Shown one piece after another: positions 31,601-42,557 of a DNA stretch of 64,000 nucleotides; the stretch's first letter is position 1; every line of letters begins with the position of its first letter. The stretch is from NCBI GenBank assembly GCA_030267565.1, contig BRXU01000022.1, forward strand, positions 82,001 to 146,000, written 5' to 3'. Both the position numbers and the translations under genes were made by a program. The notes under the pieces are model-generated. The model had not been told where the DNA came from. It saw only the letters and a program-made list of their open reading frames with translations, and did not search any database. This DNA comes from Pleodorina starrii. Taxonomy: Eukaryota > Chlorophyta > Chlorophyceae > Chlamydomonadales > Volvocaceae.

Positions 31601-34600
31601 CTCGCTACAATTTCTCGGTTTGTATCTAACGCCCTTGCTGCTTGCAAGTTTACCTCGTTTTTCTGTTGCAGACAGGAAGGACTTTTCTGATTTCATACCG
31701 TTCACGGGCTCCGGCCTATACGTGGATAACCCCCCCTGGGGCGGGGCATATCACTCCATGACCCCCCCTGGGGCTAGAGCTGGGGCTAGGGCTGGGGCTA
31801 GGTGGTGTGAATGGAAGACATGACTAGCCGCGATGAAACCGAGGCCATCCGGGCGCACGGAGCCAGCAGCCATGCTTTCCAAACCATTCTGCGACCTTGC
31901 CAAAAGCGGATGGAGGGAAGGGATAGGAAAGGAGAGACCGCAGCGAACTCCGCCCTCCCTCCCTCCCTCCCTCCCTCCGGATGGATGGAGTTGGGGGGGC
32001 CGGGGTGTGGGCTGGTGCGTGCACCGGCAGCCTGGCGGGCTCAAGGGAGGGTCAAGGAGGCTGGGAGGACAGCTCCGGGGGCCAGAGAGGTGGGCTGGGG
32101 GGGATATCTCCCCACGTATAGGCCGGAGCCCCCGAGGGGGGGTGGTCAGGGGCTTGGGGAAGGGGGGAAGGACAGAGCAACGAGCATCCAGCCAGCCACC
32201 CACCCAAACTTCTCCCTCCCTCCCCCCCCCAGGCCATCCTTGACCGCATCTTCGAGGGGGTGTTGAGCCAGGTGGACTCACCCTCCTGGGGGCCCCGCAT
32301 GGCGCCTTGGAACAGCTTCGAGGTGGGGCGGGGAGGGGGGCGGACTGGGGCGGGGGAGAGGCTGGAACGGGACGGAAGCCGAGCCTGGACACCGAGGAAC
32401 CCGGGGAGGACGGAGGAGACGGGGGGGGGAGGGGAGGAGCGCGGCTGTGGGTTGAGGGGCGGGTCTGTGGCCGAGGGTCTACACTCCCCTCGGTCAACGA
32501 CGGCCCTCCGCTGCGGTATATCGTTTTCATTCCCATCAGGGGCTGCCACGGCTGCCACTGCCCTGGCGACCCCTCCGGGTCGCACAGCGCAGCACACCAC
32601 AGCACCCTGGCCGTCGCTGTGTCCGCTCCCCCACCGGCCCACGCTGCTGCCCGACCCCGAACCCGCCACCGTCACCTCTCCTGCCACCTCTCCCGGATCC
32701 TTCCCCCCCTACTTCCCCCTACTTGTATGGGAATGGGTGGGTTACAAATAACAGTTCCAGAGGTTCAGCGGCTGCAGCAGCTTGATCAACAACGTCCGCA
32801 GTGACTCATTCTTATATAAAGGAGCATATCACTCCCTGACCCCCCTACTTCCAACCCCAACCCTTCGAATCCGCGGCCCTCCCCCCCCCCCGCAGTCCTC
32901 CTGCCTCCACCTGGCCCTCCCCCCGCCGCTGCACACCCGGCTGGCGGGTCTGCTGGCAGACCATGGAGCGCAGCGCAGCCGGGCGCCCTTCAGCTTCTTC
33001 CAAAAACACTCCTGCCTCATGTACAGGTGCGTGCGTGTGTGCGAGTGTGGGCGTGTGCGTGTGTGTGAATGCGTGGGTGTGGGGGGTAATAAGAACGGCC
33101 CGGGGCGAGGGAGCGCATCGCAGTTACCTGGGATATTACCTGAGGATTACCTGATATCTCCAGCAGAAGTAAAACGAGCGCGCGGCCGCGTCGCCGCCGA
33201 CCAACCCCAGACAGACCAGCACACGACAGCACGACACCAACATAGACAAACAGCCCGGACATCACAAAAAGAACGATGGATTACTCACCTGCGCTCAGTG
33301 GAGGAAAGGAATCGGAAAGAAGCGAAGGAAAGGGTGTGAGTAACGGCAATGGGCAACGGCAATGTCAGCGAAGCAAGGAGCGAGCAGGCAGGCCAGCAAG
33401 GCAAGACACACGGAAACCCACGAACGAGCTGGGGCGGCGACGCGGCGCAAAAGAGGGCGGGGTGGGAGAGCGGGGCACAGAAGAAAGGGATACGGAAGGG
33501 CAAAATGTACGACGGCAGGGCGGCGAAAGGCAGACAAGAAAGGGCAAAGGGAAAGAGAACGGCAAGGAGAACGGCAAAGGGACAGCGACCGGATGCGGGG
33601 AGAGGGGGCATGAGGGCATGGGCGAGGTCGAAGAGAGGGGAAGAACGACGGCAGGATGGAAGGGGCAGAGGCGATGCGATGCCGGCTGGCGAAGGTGGAA
33701 TGGGGTGAAGATAGGAGAAGTGCAAGGGAGCAGGGCGGGTCGGGAGAAGGGAAACCAGACGGGGAGATGCAATGGGGTGGGGGAGGAGGAGGGGATGCAG
33801 ACCGGGGGCGGGCCAACGGGTTGGCTCGCGGGGGGCGAGGGGCGGGGTAAGGGCGTGTCCGTGCGGTGTCGGGAGTTGGCACTGCATGTCGAGCTGCGAC
33901 AGGCTGTGCGTTGAGCCGGCTCCCCGGCTGCGGGTGCGTGCCCCGGGGGTTGCAGGGGCGCGGCCTGGTGGCTGGTGCCACCCCCGGACTGGTGCCGCCC
34001 GGACTGGTGCCTCCCCCCACCCACCCGGACCGGGGGGCCTCAGGCCACCGTACTCCCTTCCACTCGATTTGAGCTATGCGGTGTTCCAAAACAGCGCAAT
34101 TGGGTCTGCAGCCCACTGTACGACAAGGGCAACATTGAGGGATTTCTCGGCCACGCTGCGCCATCCGACCCACCCACCCCCATCCGCCCCATCCTGGCTC
34201 GGACCGGCCTGCTGCCCCCCCGCACGGTACTGCCCCTCCGTCTCCTCAGGGGCCTCATCCTGGCATCCGACCTGCACCCCACACACGCCAAGCAGCTGTG
34301 GCATCTGCTGTGGACGCTGGGCCTGCACCAGCACAGCGGAGGGCTGCCCTGCCAGCTGCTCACACGCACTGTGCACCTGCCGCAACTGCAGCTGCAGCCG
34401 CCGGCGGGGGCAGCGGCGGCGGCGGCGGCAGCCGCCGGGCGCGGCGGCGGCGCCGCGGCGGCGGCGGCCGGCAGCGCCGCTGCGGCGGCGGCGGCCGCCG
34501 TGGCGCTGCAGGCTGAGTCGGGGGTGATGGTTTCGGAGCAGCAGATGGGGCGGGGCCTGCTGGTGGTGGCGGCGGCGATGCGGCTGGTGCTGGTTGTCGT

Positions 34601-35057
34601 ACTGACGGCGTACGACGAGGAGATTGAGGAGGAGCTGGCGGGTGGGTGGGTCGGTCGGTGGGCGCGTGGGTGGGGGGTTGAGGGCGTGCTTCCTCTTCTC
34701 GGGCCCCTCCGTGAGCTATTTCGAGCGCACTTTGCGCTTGCTGTGTTCGGACGGCTCCGGTTATCGCACGGCCTGCTGCCCCGCGCTCCCCTGCTGTTTG
34801 CGGCTTGCGGGACCAGAGGTGGGTGCACCCGTCGCTGGCCTTGTTAAAGCCACCTTGCCTTTCCTTGCCCTTACCTTGATGGAGCCACCGACTGGTCTGC
34901 GTGTTGAGTGGTGTTGCTGCCTTGCAGTGGCTAGTAGCTCACATCCCGGCCCTGGCTTCACCCTTCACCCGCTCCCTGCCTTCCCCCTAGTTGCTTTAAT
35001 CACCCTCCTCCCCTGCCTCCCCCTCCTCCCCCTCCTCCCCTGCCTCCCCCGCCTCCC

Positions 35058-35096
<39 letters not shown>

Positions 35097-38000
35097 GCAG
35101 GTCGTCTGGAGGGCCACTCGGCCGCTGAGCTGCTCCACCGGCTTCACACGGGGCTGGGGGCGGACCTGGAGCGGCTGGTGGAGGGATCAGGTGGGGGGGG
35201 CGGGGGCGGGGGGGCGGACAAGAGCAGCTGGGGGGGGCCAGGGTGGAAGAGGGGGAAGGGGGGGGTCTGGATTAGCGAACCCGCCGCGCAGGAGCAGAAG
35301 GTGTGCAGGGGCTGGTCAGGCAGGAAGGGTCGACTGACTGACTGACTGGCTGGCTCTGGCGACGGCATGCTGGTGCTGCAGCAGGGTTTCGGAGCGTGGC
35401 GAGTTGGCGCGGAGCGAGACCTGGCCCCTTAAAGCCACATTCCCATTCGCCTCTCTCCCTGCCTCTGGTCATATGCCCTCCTGCCCCTCCGCTGCCTTCC
35501 CTCGCCCCCCCCCTCCCCCACCACTACCACCACCTCCCAGCCATATACAGCGCTGCGGCGCGCGCCCTGGAGTCTCCGCCGCCGCCTCCCCCTCCGCACC
35601 CCCACCTGCGATCCGATTCATCGTTGCCCCCAGTCGGCAAGGCGGCGCACGGCAGCGGCAGCGGCAGTGGCGGAGGCAGTCTGCTGTTCCGGGTTATCAC
35701 CCGCAACCGCTCCTCGCCGCCGCGCCACAGTACCATCGGAAGCAGCGGCGGAGGCGGGGGCGGGGGCGGGGCGGATGGTGGGGGAGGGCCTGCGGGCGGC
35801 AGCGGCGGTGGCGGTGGTGGTGGCGGGGGAGAGGGGCCGCTCAGCGGGTAAGGGGAGGTGGGGCCGGGGAGGGGGGGGGAGTTTGCGGAGATGGTGCCCG
35901 GGGGAGAACTGCGGCTGCGAGGAAGAGGGGCGGGGGGAGAGGGGCGGGGGGAGGGCACTGCGGTACCTTACCTGCGAGCTCGTCGTGGCGCAGCCCGGAT
36001 GGTTGTGTGTGTGTCTGTGTGTGTGTGTGTGTGGTTATTTGCTAGTGCCGCGCGCACCCCCTGGGTGAAAGAATCATGTCTCTGAGTCGCTCAATTGCTG
36101 CCTCGCCACTGCTGCCCCCTAGGCGCCCTCGTCCTCCCCTTAACTGCCCCCCTGCCCCCCTTGCCTGCTGCTGCCGCCCTCGCTGACCTCGCCTCCGCTC
36201 GCGGGCTACAGCCACTGCTGTCACGTTGACTGCTGCCCAATAAGAATTATTTTAAAGTCGGTCGCACCCCCTGGCAGAGTAACGGCATCTATCTCATCGG
36301 TAACGGTATCTATCTCGTAACGGTATCTATCTCACGTGGCCTTGCATCATGATTTCCATAATCAACAACTACTCATGCGCGATGATATGAGCGATGATAG
36401 CCTGAGAATACGGTCGTGTGGGGAGGAAGGAAACTCTCAGCAGCGCCACCCGTTGCATCTGCCTAGCCCCTCCCCCCTCCTACCCCACACCCACCCACCT
36501 GGTCAGGTCTGCTTCCGGCCCTTCACTCCCAGCCACCCGTCCGCCCTTCCTCCCGTCCCGGACACCCTTCACCTCTCCCTCCGCAGCTCCCCCTCCGGCA
36601 GCCTGCCCCGTCCCCGCAGCCACCTCGCCACCAGCCTCCCCCCCGGCCAGCCCATCACCCCCGGCCCCAGCGCCACCCCCGCCCCCGCCGGTCGCCCGCC
36701 CGCGGGCGCCGCAGCGGAAGGCACCCTGCCCCCCGCCGGGCAGACCCACGACCGAGTGACCCGCGGGTCGGTCGGACCCGGCGGCGGCGCCTTCCAGCCC
36801 GTGGGCTCCCCATTCGAGGGGGTGCTTCTGGTGATCGCCAATGACGCCCCCCACGGCTGCGTGCGTTTCCTGGGGGATGTGCCAGCGGGCGGAAGTGCGG
36901 GCGTGGCCGCAGGGCCGGGTCCGGGTCTAGGGGAGGCGGCGCTGGCGGCGGTGTGGCGGGCGGTGGCGGCGTGCCGGGCTCGGTTCGGGCTGCACAACGT
37001 GGCGGTGGCGGCGCCGCCGAAACACGCCAGGTGGGCCCAGGTGGCGTTGGCGTGGCGGAGAGTGGGTGAGGCGGGATGGAACCCCAACAGTCCTGTCTCG
37101 CCCTGTCCTGTCCTGCCCTTTCCATATGAGACAACAGGTCGCGCAGTTTCCTGGAAGCCAATCTTCTTCACTTGACATGTGACATCATCTGGTCTTCTAG
37201 GCTACTTTTGAGGCTCCTCAAACCCAACCTGCAGCTGCAACCAGTACTCATCACGTACTGCACTGCACTGCACTGGGCTTAACATCCCTTAACCCTTGCT
37301 CCCCCCTCAACCCCTCCCTCCCTCTCATCCCTCCCTGGCCTTCTCTCCCCACTCCCCCCTGCCCATTCCCCCCCACCATACCGTTTACGGGCTCCGGCCT
37401 ATACGTGGATAACCCCACCATACGTCCCCCCGGCCTATACGTGGATAACCCCCCTCCCCTCCCCTCAACCCCCCCACACACATACGTCCCCCTCGCCCCC
37501 CACGGTACCCACCCACCAGGCTGACCATGACCCTGGACCAGATCCTGCAGCTCTCCGCCGCCCGCAGCAACAAGCTGGGCGGGCAGAGGCTGGGGGCCGC
37601 CGACTCCTCCCCCTGGCAGTACCACCCGGAGTTGGCGTCGCTGGCGGCGGTCAACACCGTGACGCTGAGACTGCCCATCAGCCTGCCGCCGCAGCCGGGG
37701 CCGCTGCCGCTGCCCAGGACGTCGGGGCTAGGTGCGGGCAACGTCGGCGGCAGCGTCGGCGGCTCGCCGGCGGCAGCGGCAGTGGTGGCTGCAGGAGGAG
37801 GCGGTGGGTGGGGAGGCTCTCCGGCGGAGCGGAGGTCGGCCGGAGGAGGAGGAGGTGGCGGCAGCGGTGGCGCGGCGGCGGCGGCAGCGGTGGCTTCCGC
37901 AACGATGACGGTGGGTGGTGGGGGTGGTGCGGTTTCGGCAGGGCGGAGTGCTGGGGTTTGCGAGCGGGGATGGGACGGGCAGCGGTGTTGCGGCAGCGGT

Positions 38001-38721
38001 GTTGGGGTCCCTGCGGCAGAGGCTGGTGCGACTACTCACATGCGCCGCAGCCTCTCAACGGCCCGCCCTCCCCATTCGTTCGCCACGCCGAAACGAAACC
38101 CTTCGCAACGCCCTCCTCCTTGCCTTCAACCATAACCCTAAAAATCTGAACCCTAAAAACCCTAAAAACCCTTTCCCCTCCGCCACGCAGCCCCCCTCCA
38201 AGAAGTGGCTGTCCCGCATCTCCGGCAGCCTTCGAGGCTGCCCCACCACCCCCACCAGCGCAGAAGGCACCCCGAGCCCCAGCGCCGGACCTGGGCCGGG
38301 GCCCTTCTCAACCGCCGCAGGCATCTCGGCCGCCGGCGGCGTCACCGGCAGCCCTGACCCCTCCACCCCCTTCTCCGGCCTCGTGCCTGCCCTCTCCGGA
38401 TTCGACTCCCTGTCGCTTCCCCACTCCCACTCCCACGGCGGCTCGCCACCTTGCGCCACGCCACAAGGGGCCGCGGTGACCGGCACCGGCCTCGGTTTCG
38501 GAGCTTCCTCCGGCTGCCCCTCCTCCTGTGCGCTGTATTTGACGGGGCTGCTGTTTCCAGACACGCGGGAGGTGTTTTTGTGCCACACGGCGGATGTGGA
38601 CGAGGGGCGGCTGGCGGAGGCGATCTGGGAGGCGGCGTCGGGCTTTGGGGGAGGGGCGGCCGGGGGTGGGAGCGTGGGTGGGGCGGGGGCTGCGGGGGAG
38701 CTGTGGGGCCAGGAGGACTGA
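28683..38721 (+). CDS. INTU: INTU (inturned)-like longin protein of the CPLANE complex
   Basis: Thirteen exons, all phases joining: 28683-28772, 28901-29017, 29912-29974, 30248-30380, 31060-31121, 32233-32322, 32896-33026, 34250-34641, 35101-35190, 35541-35847, 36587-37030, 37520-37910, 38191-38721; 946 residues, close to animal INTU. Blocks that line up in order with vertebrate INTU: LVYSYPSN..VRGALDS; MLVLALRS..LAETLVLLLG; ILDRIFEGVL; LALPPPLHTRLAGLL; FFQKHSCLMYRGLILASDLH; GRGLLVVAAAMRLVLVV; AAELLHRL; EGVLLVIAND; and the C-terminal CALYLTGLLFPDTREVFLCH. INTU pairs with FUZ as a multi-longin RabGEF that builds cilia, fitting a flagellated alga. Low-complexity Ala/Gly/Pro inserts separate the blocks. 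Exons 1, 5 and the edges of 10-12 are the least certain. No PDZ domain is encoded. Confidence 0.72.
29321..29343 (-). repeat. Repeat family 1 core, antisense to INTU
   Basis: GGGGTTATCTACGTATAGGC, then CGGAGCCCGTAAACG, in intron 29018-29911. Confidence 0.85.
31615..31733 (+). repeat. Repeat family 1, ~115-bp copy
   Basis: CTCGGTTTGTATCTAACG ... TTGCAAGTTTACCTCG ... core 31713-31732. It matches 4182-4300 along its length and is followed by CATATCACTCCATGACCCCC, which resembles the end of family 2. Confidence 0.85.
32109..32130 (-). repeat. Repeat family 1 core fragment, antisense
   Basis: TCCCCACGTATAGGCCGGAG, in INTU intron 31122-32232. Confidence 0.75.
32744..32846 (-). repeat. Repeat family 2 copy before INTU exon 7
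   Basis: AACAGTTCCAGAGGTTCAGC ... GTCCGCAGTGACTCATTC, TATATAAAGGAGCATATCAC, TCCCTGACCCCC. Inverse of 6133-6230. It ends about 50 nt before the exon at 32896. Confidence 0.8.
35059..35097 (+). repeat. (CTG)n tract at an INTU 3' splice site
   Basis: Eleven to twelve CTG units directly before the acceptor CCGCAG (exon starts 35101). They serve as its pyrimidine tract. Confidence 0.9.
36281..36336 (+). repeat. TAACGGTATCTATCTC tandem repeat
   Basis: Three imperfect 16-20 bp units in INTU intron 35848-36586. Confidence 0.85.
37386..37453 (+). repeat. Repeat family 1, two cores in tandem
   Basis: Cores at 37396-37415 and 37432-37451, sense to INTU, ending about 67 nt before the exon at 37520. 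Confidence 0.85.
38131..38173 (+). repeat. Interstitial telomere-like repeats
   Basis: AACCCTAAAAATCTGAACCC followed by CCTAAAAACCCTAAAAACCC, just before INTU exon 13. Chlamydomonas telomeres are CCCTAAAA on this strand. Confidence 0.75.
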
Positions 38722-41700
38722 GGGAGGGAGGGAGGGAGGGGTTGGAGGTTGGAGGTTGCCGGGCGTTGGGAGCGCCAGGGCGCAGAGGGCGTGTGGAGGG
38801 TGGGTGGGAGAGTTGGGTTGGTGCGGCGTGTTGAGGTTGCGGTGGGGCGTGGGGCGGATGGGCGGCCCCGACGATTGGCGCAATGCTCGGCCCGAGGTGG
38901 GGTGGGGTGGGGTGAGGTGGGGTGAGGTGCGGGACATCGACTCGGAAGGGCGCGGGGGCCGGAGGCGGGCGGGGGCGCGGCGCAGGTGGGGGTTTGGGAA
39001 GGGCAGCCTGGGGCAGCGACCAAAAGGTGTGCACGGTGTTGCGTAAGCATGCGCGGCGTGTGGTCAATGGTATGCGCGCACTGTGGCACGCACGGTACAT
39101 GCAGCAGTGCCTGCCGGCTGGCTGGCTGCCGGCTGGGGCTTCTCCGTGGGGTGGCATGGACGTGGTGGCCGCCGCGGCTCCTATCTTGGCCTGGTCCTTC
39201 CGGTTATGGCTTGCACTCCCCTGCTCGATCGTGATCTGTGCCCGAGCTCCCGAGAAACTGTGATGACGGCCACAAGCAAGCCCCGTTTGAGCCGTTCTTA
39301 AACAACGAACTCGGATCAACAATGGATTACCGTACGGTATTTGGGGCAAATGGACAGGGCGGGCGGGTTACGCAGGCCCTGCTGCCGGCATGTGAACGAT
39401 AGAAGATAGAGAAGCTGCATCTGGACTCGTGCAGGGCCCGCCCGACTGAGGTACCTTTGCCAGACACCACACGTCCGTACACGTGCATGTGCAGCGGAGG
39501 GGGGGAGGGGCTCCTCTTGGGCCAGGTGTCGCCCGCAGACGTGGCAACATGCAGCTACCGGTATGTTGGAAGGGTACAGCCAGCGGGCGAGACCGGCTGG
39601 CTCTTCCTGCACTGCAGCGGAGACGACGACGATCGATGAGGGGCAAAAAGGAAATGAAGCGCTGCGCTCCCTGAACAGACCAGAACAGACCAGACTGCTT
39701 ACCGCAGGGCAGCTTTGTTTGGGGCAGGAGCCGTGAAGGCTGCCGTGCTAGCTGTGCTGTGCCAACAGAGGCGGATGCACGGGTCCCCTCCAGAGCGCGC
39801 GCATCGACCGTTCACCCCCAGCAGGGGCCATGGGCATATATGCATGCATGCATATGGCCTCGCTCATCGATCGGGTGGGGGCCCAGTTGCACATGAGCAG
39901 GCAGTGGTACGGCCGCCGTACTACTGGTTGCTCGGCGGGAAACCCCGTTGATGTCGTACGTATAGCACGGTCTGCTTGTTTGCCTTCCAAATATTTTCAC
40001 CAGTCATGATAATCTGCTGCTGCTGCTGCTGCTGCGTGCTGCGAGGCCACACCACTCCGTCGCGCATCCCATCCAAGCAACTAACGTCCCTTCAGGATAC
40101 GGACGGAATCCACTGCGATGCCACCCTGGTGCTATCGCATCGCAATACAGAATTTGGTGACCACACACGCATGTGCTTGTCATGCGCGCACGCAAGACAA
40201 CCGATCGACCTGCTAAGCCATGCGTGCGTGCGTGCGTCAGTATCTCGCTCGCGACTCATCATTAATAAATCCACGCACCGCCATTACGTATGTACCAATG
40301 GCCGCCCATCCCAGATGGCCTTCGTTCCCAAACTTGTGAAGTTTGCGAGCGAGGTCGTGAGCCGTTTATAAATTTTGGGAATAATTCGCATCTTTAGTCA
40401 GCAAGTCGCATCTTTTAGTCAGCATCGAAACAGCAACGTTCGCTGCGACATGCATGCTCGGTACGAGTTGCAAAGAGGCCGATTGAATTAATTGAATTTT
40501 GAGAGAAAGCTTTGCCAGGTAAGTTGGGAGTTCTTTTTTAAACTTAGCTTTAAATATTTTCGAGGGACCCTTTTGATTTTTTCCCGACCCAAACAATTAA
40601 TTATTTATTCGATCGAAATAAGTTATGAGCTGTACGGTGTCACGCCACACCGCAGCATGTGTACAGGCAAATGCATGCTTGCACTAAAAGTGCGTTCATC
40701 ATCAGGGTTCATCGCTCGATCGGCGGCGGGCCACTAATAATAACCGTATTGACGGTGATAGGTGATAGATAGACGGCGAGCAGCAGTGATTGAATGACAA
40801 CGAGGTAGGTCTATTTGCCCACACATGTTACAAGAAGTGCATTGCAAATAAAAGCTGCTATAGTTTGATACAAGCGTGTTGCACGCGCGCTTAAGCACGA
40901 CGAAGCAAGGGTGGCGCCAAACCATTCGCGACTCAAATGTGCGCATAAAGCAAAGCCGGCATGCACGCACGCTGCAGGCCTTGCCTGCAGAAGCTCACCC
41001 CAGCAGCAGACTGCCGTGACGGGCCCCGACAGCGCGCGTACGTCCGACCGACAACGGCCGACCGCCCGACACGTAATCCTCCGTCTGATGACGTATGTAT
41101 TACGGCTAACACTGACAGCCAGCAGTGATGAGCCGGTGACCAACCAGGTGCATATTTGATGCAGCTATGGTAGGGCAAAGCAACACGTGCGTACAGCATA
41201 GACTCGTTGCCGCCGGCGCGCCAGTTTCGGCGGCATTACTGAAGGAAATCGGCAGGTCGTAACTAACGTCAGAAACTACCCGGCGCGGCAGCTCCAGACA
41301 TAGTCGAAGACCGCAAGCCTTGCATAGGCAACGTGCGTGAAACGAACTGCTGCTGACGAGCAGTAATAACCGTGACACACTCTCCTTTTCCATCCTCTGA
41401 AACGGTCCAAATCAATTACAATCTTGTCTTGTTGATAATTCTAGATATATAAGTATTTTGACAACAACCAAAACGCGTGCAGGGCGTCGTTTTTGTCAGT
41501 AAGTGTCACCTGCGCTGTCACCGTTGACTTCGCACGTTGTCCGCCCGCGTTTCCTGACATGGCGTGCTTTACGTTAAAGGCGGGCGTTGCCTGATGGGGT
41601 TCATGAGCTTTGCCAACCGGATGGACGGCGCCTGCCTATGGATTGACGGGGTCGGCCTTCGAATTGACGAAATTCCGTCGCCCTTCCGATTGATCTAGTT

Positions 41701-42557
41701 TTTATTTACCCCTAGGACTGCCTTCACGCCCCGATCGATAGAAACATATCTCCTTTAACAGCTCCTTTATCTCCTTTAACGGGAGTGCGAACGTCAGCAG
41801 GGAGGGCGTCGCCCTTCGTTTCTCGCTCCGCCGCGCGCGTTTTGCAGAGCGCAAACCCTACTACGTACGTACTTGTCCGCCTCGGCGCGCGTGCGCTGCG
41901 TCATAGGCGGGCGCGTTAGCTTTCCAAATGACAGCATGGTTGCCAAAAATTTAAATTATATTATTTGGTTCGTGAATTGATCAGGATCACACAGTCGTAG
42001 AATGTGTTATTATTTTATTTATTATTATTACAAGCTCGAGAGCTCATAAGGCCCAGACGAGCCAGGAGGCTCATGGACCGCGAGAATAGGCAGGTCAAAA
42101 AGGAGCTAAGAACTATGTCGCCAAGCAGAAACTAAAGCAGGATCACAAACGAAAACAGGTAAAATGAACAAACATTCAAACTAGCATAGAAGACCGCCGT
42201 ACCCAGATGTATAGTGCGCTTGTTTCCTTTCTTCCCAGATTTCGGTGACCTAGAAGGCGATCCCATCAGCTAATAGCGACATCCCATGTCATGCAAGAAC
42301 TGCAGACAGTCGAAATCAATCTGATTATGAGGCTGGAGTAATTTAAATTATATTATTTGGTTCGTGAATTGATCAGGATCACACAGTCGTAGAATGTGTG
42401 ATGATAAGGTTCTTAGTACGACAAACGACCTTCCCGTTGATTTAAAGCCTGCGTGGTGGATACGCTGCGCCCACTTCGTTGTCCTAATTCAGTTATCAAA
42501 CCTTCCAGACACATCGATTCCGGCAATCTCAAGTATCCCAGCAGGCGCGTGGGCACG
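38722..42557. other. Intergenic region INTU - SRCR gene
   Basis: GC-rich until about 39.6 kb, then visibly AT-richer with short CGATCGATC, TGCGTGCGT and TTAATTAATT runs. No gene was recognised. A plus frame at 39457-39639 has mixed composition but no family. A 60-bp direct repeat pair is listed separately. Confidence 0.45.
41948..42399. mobile_element. 332-bp insert between perfect 60-bp direct repeats
   Basis: 41948-42007 and 42340-42399 are identical over 60 bp (AATTTAAATTATATTATTTG ... AGTCGTAGAATGTGT). The 332 bp between them is AT-rich with no open frame of note. It may be an insertion with an unusually long target duplication, or a slipped or recombined tandem duplication. Confidence 0.7.
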
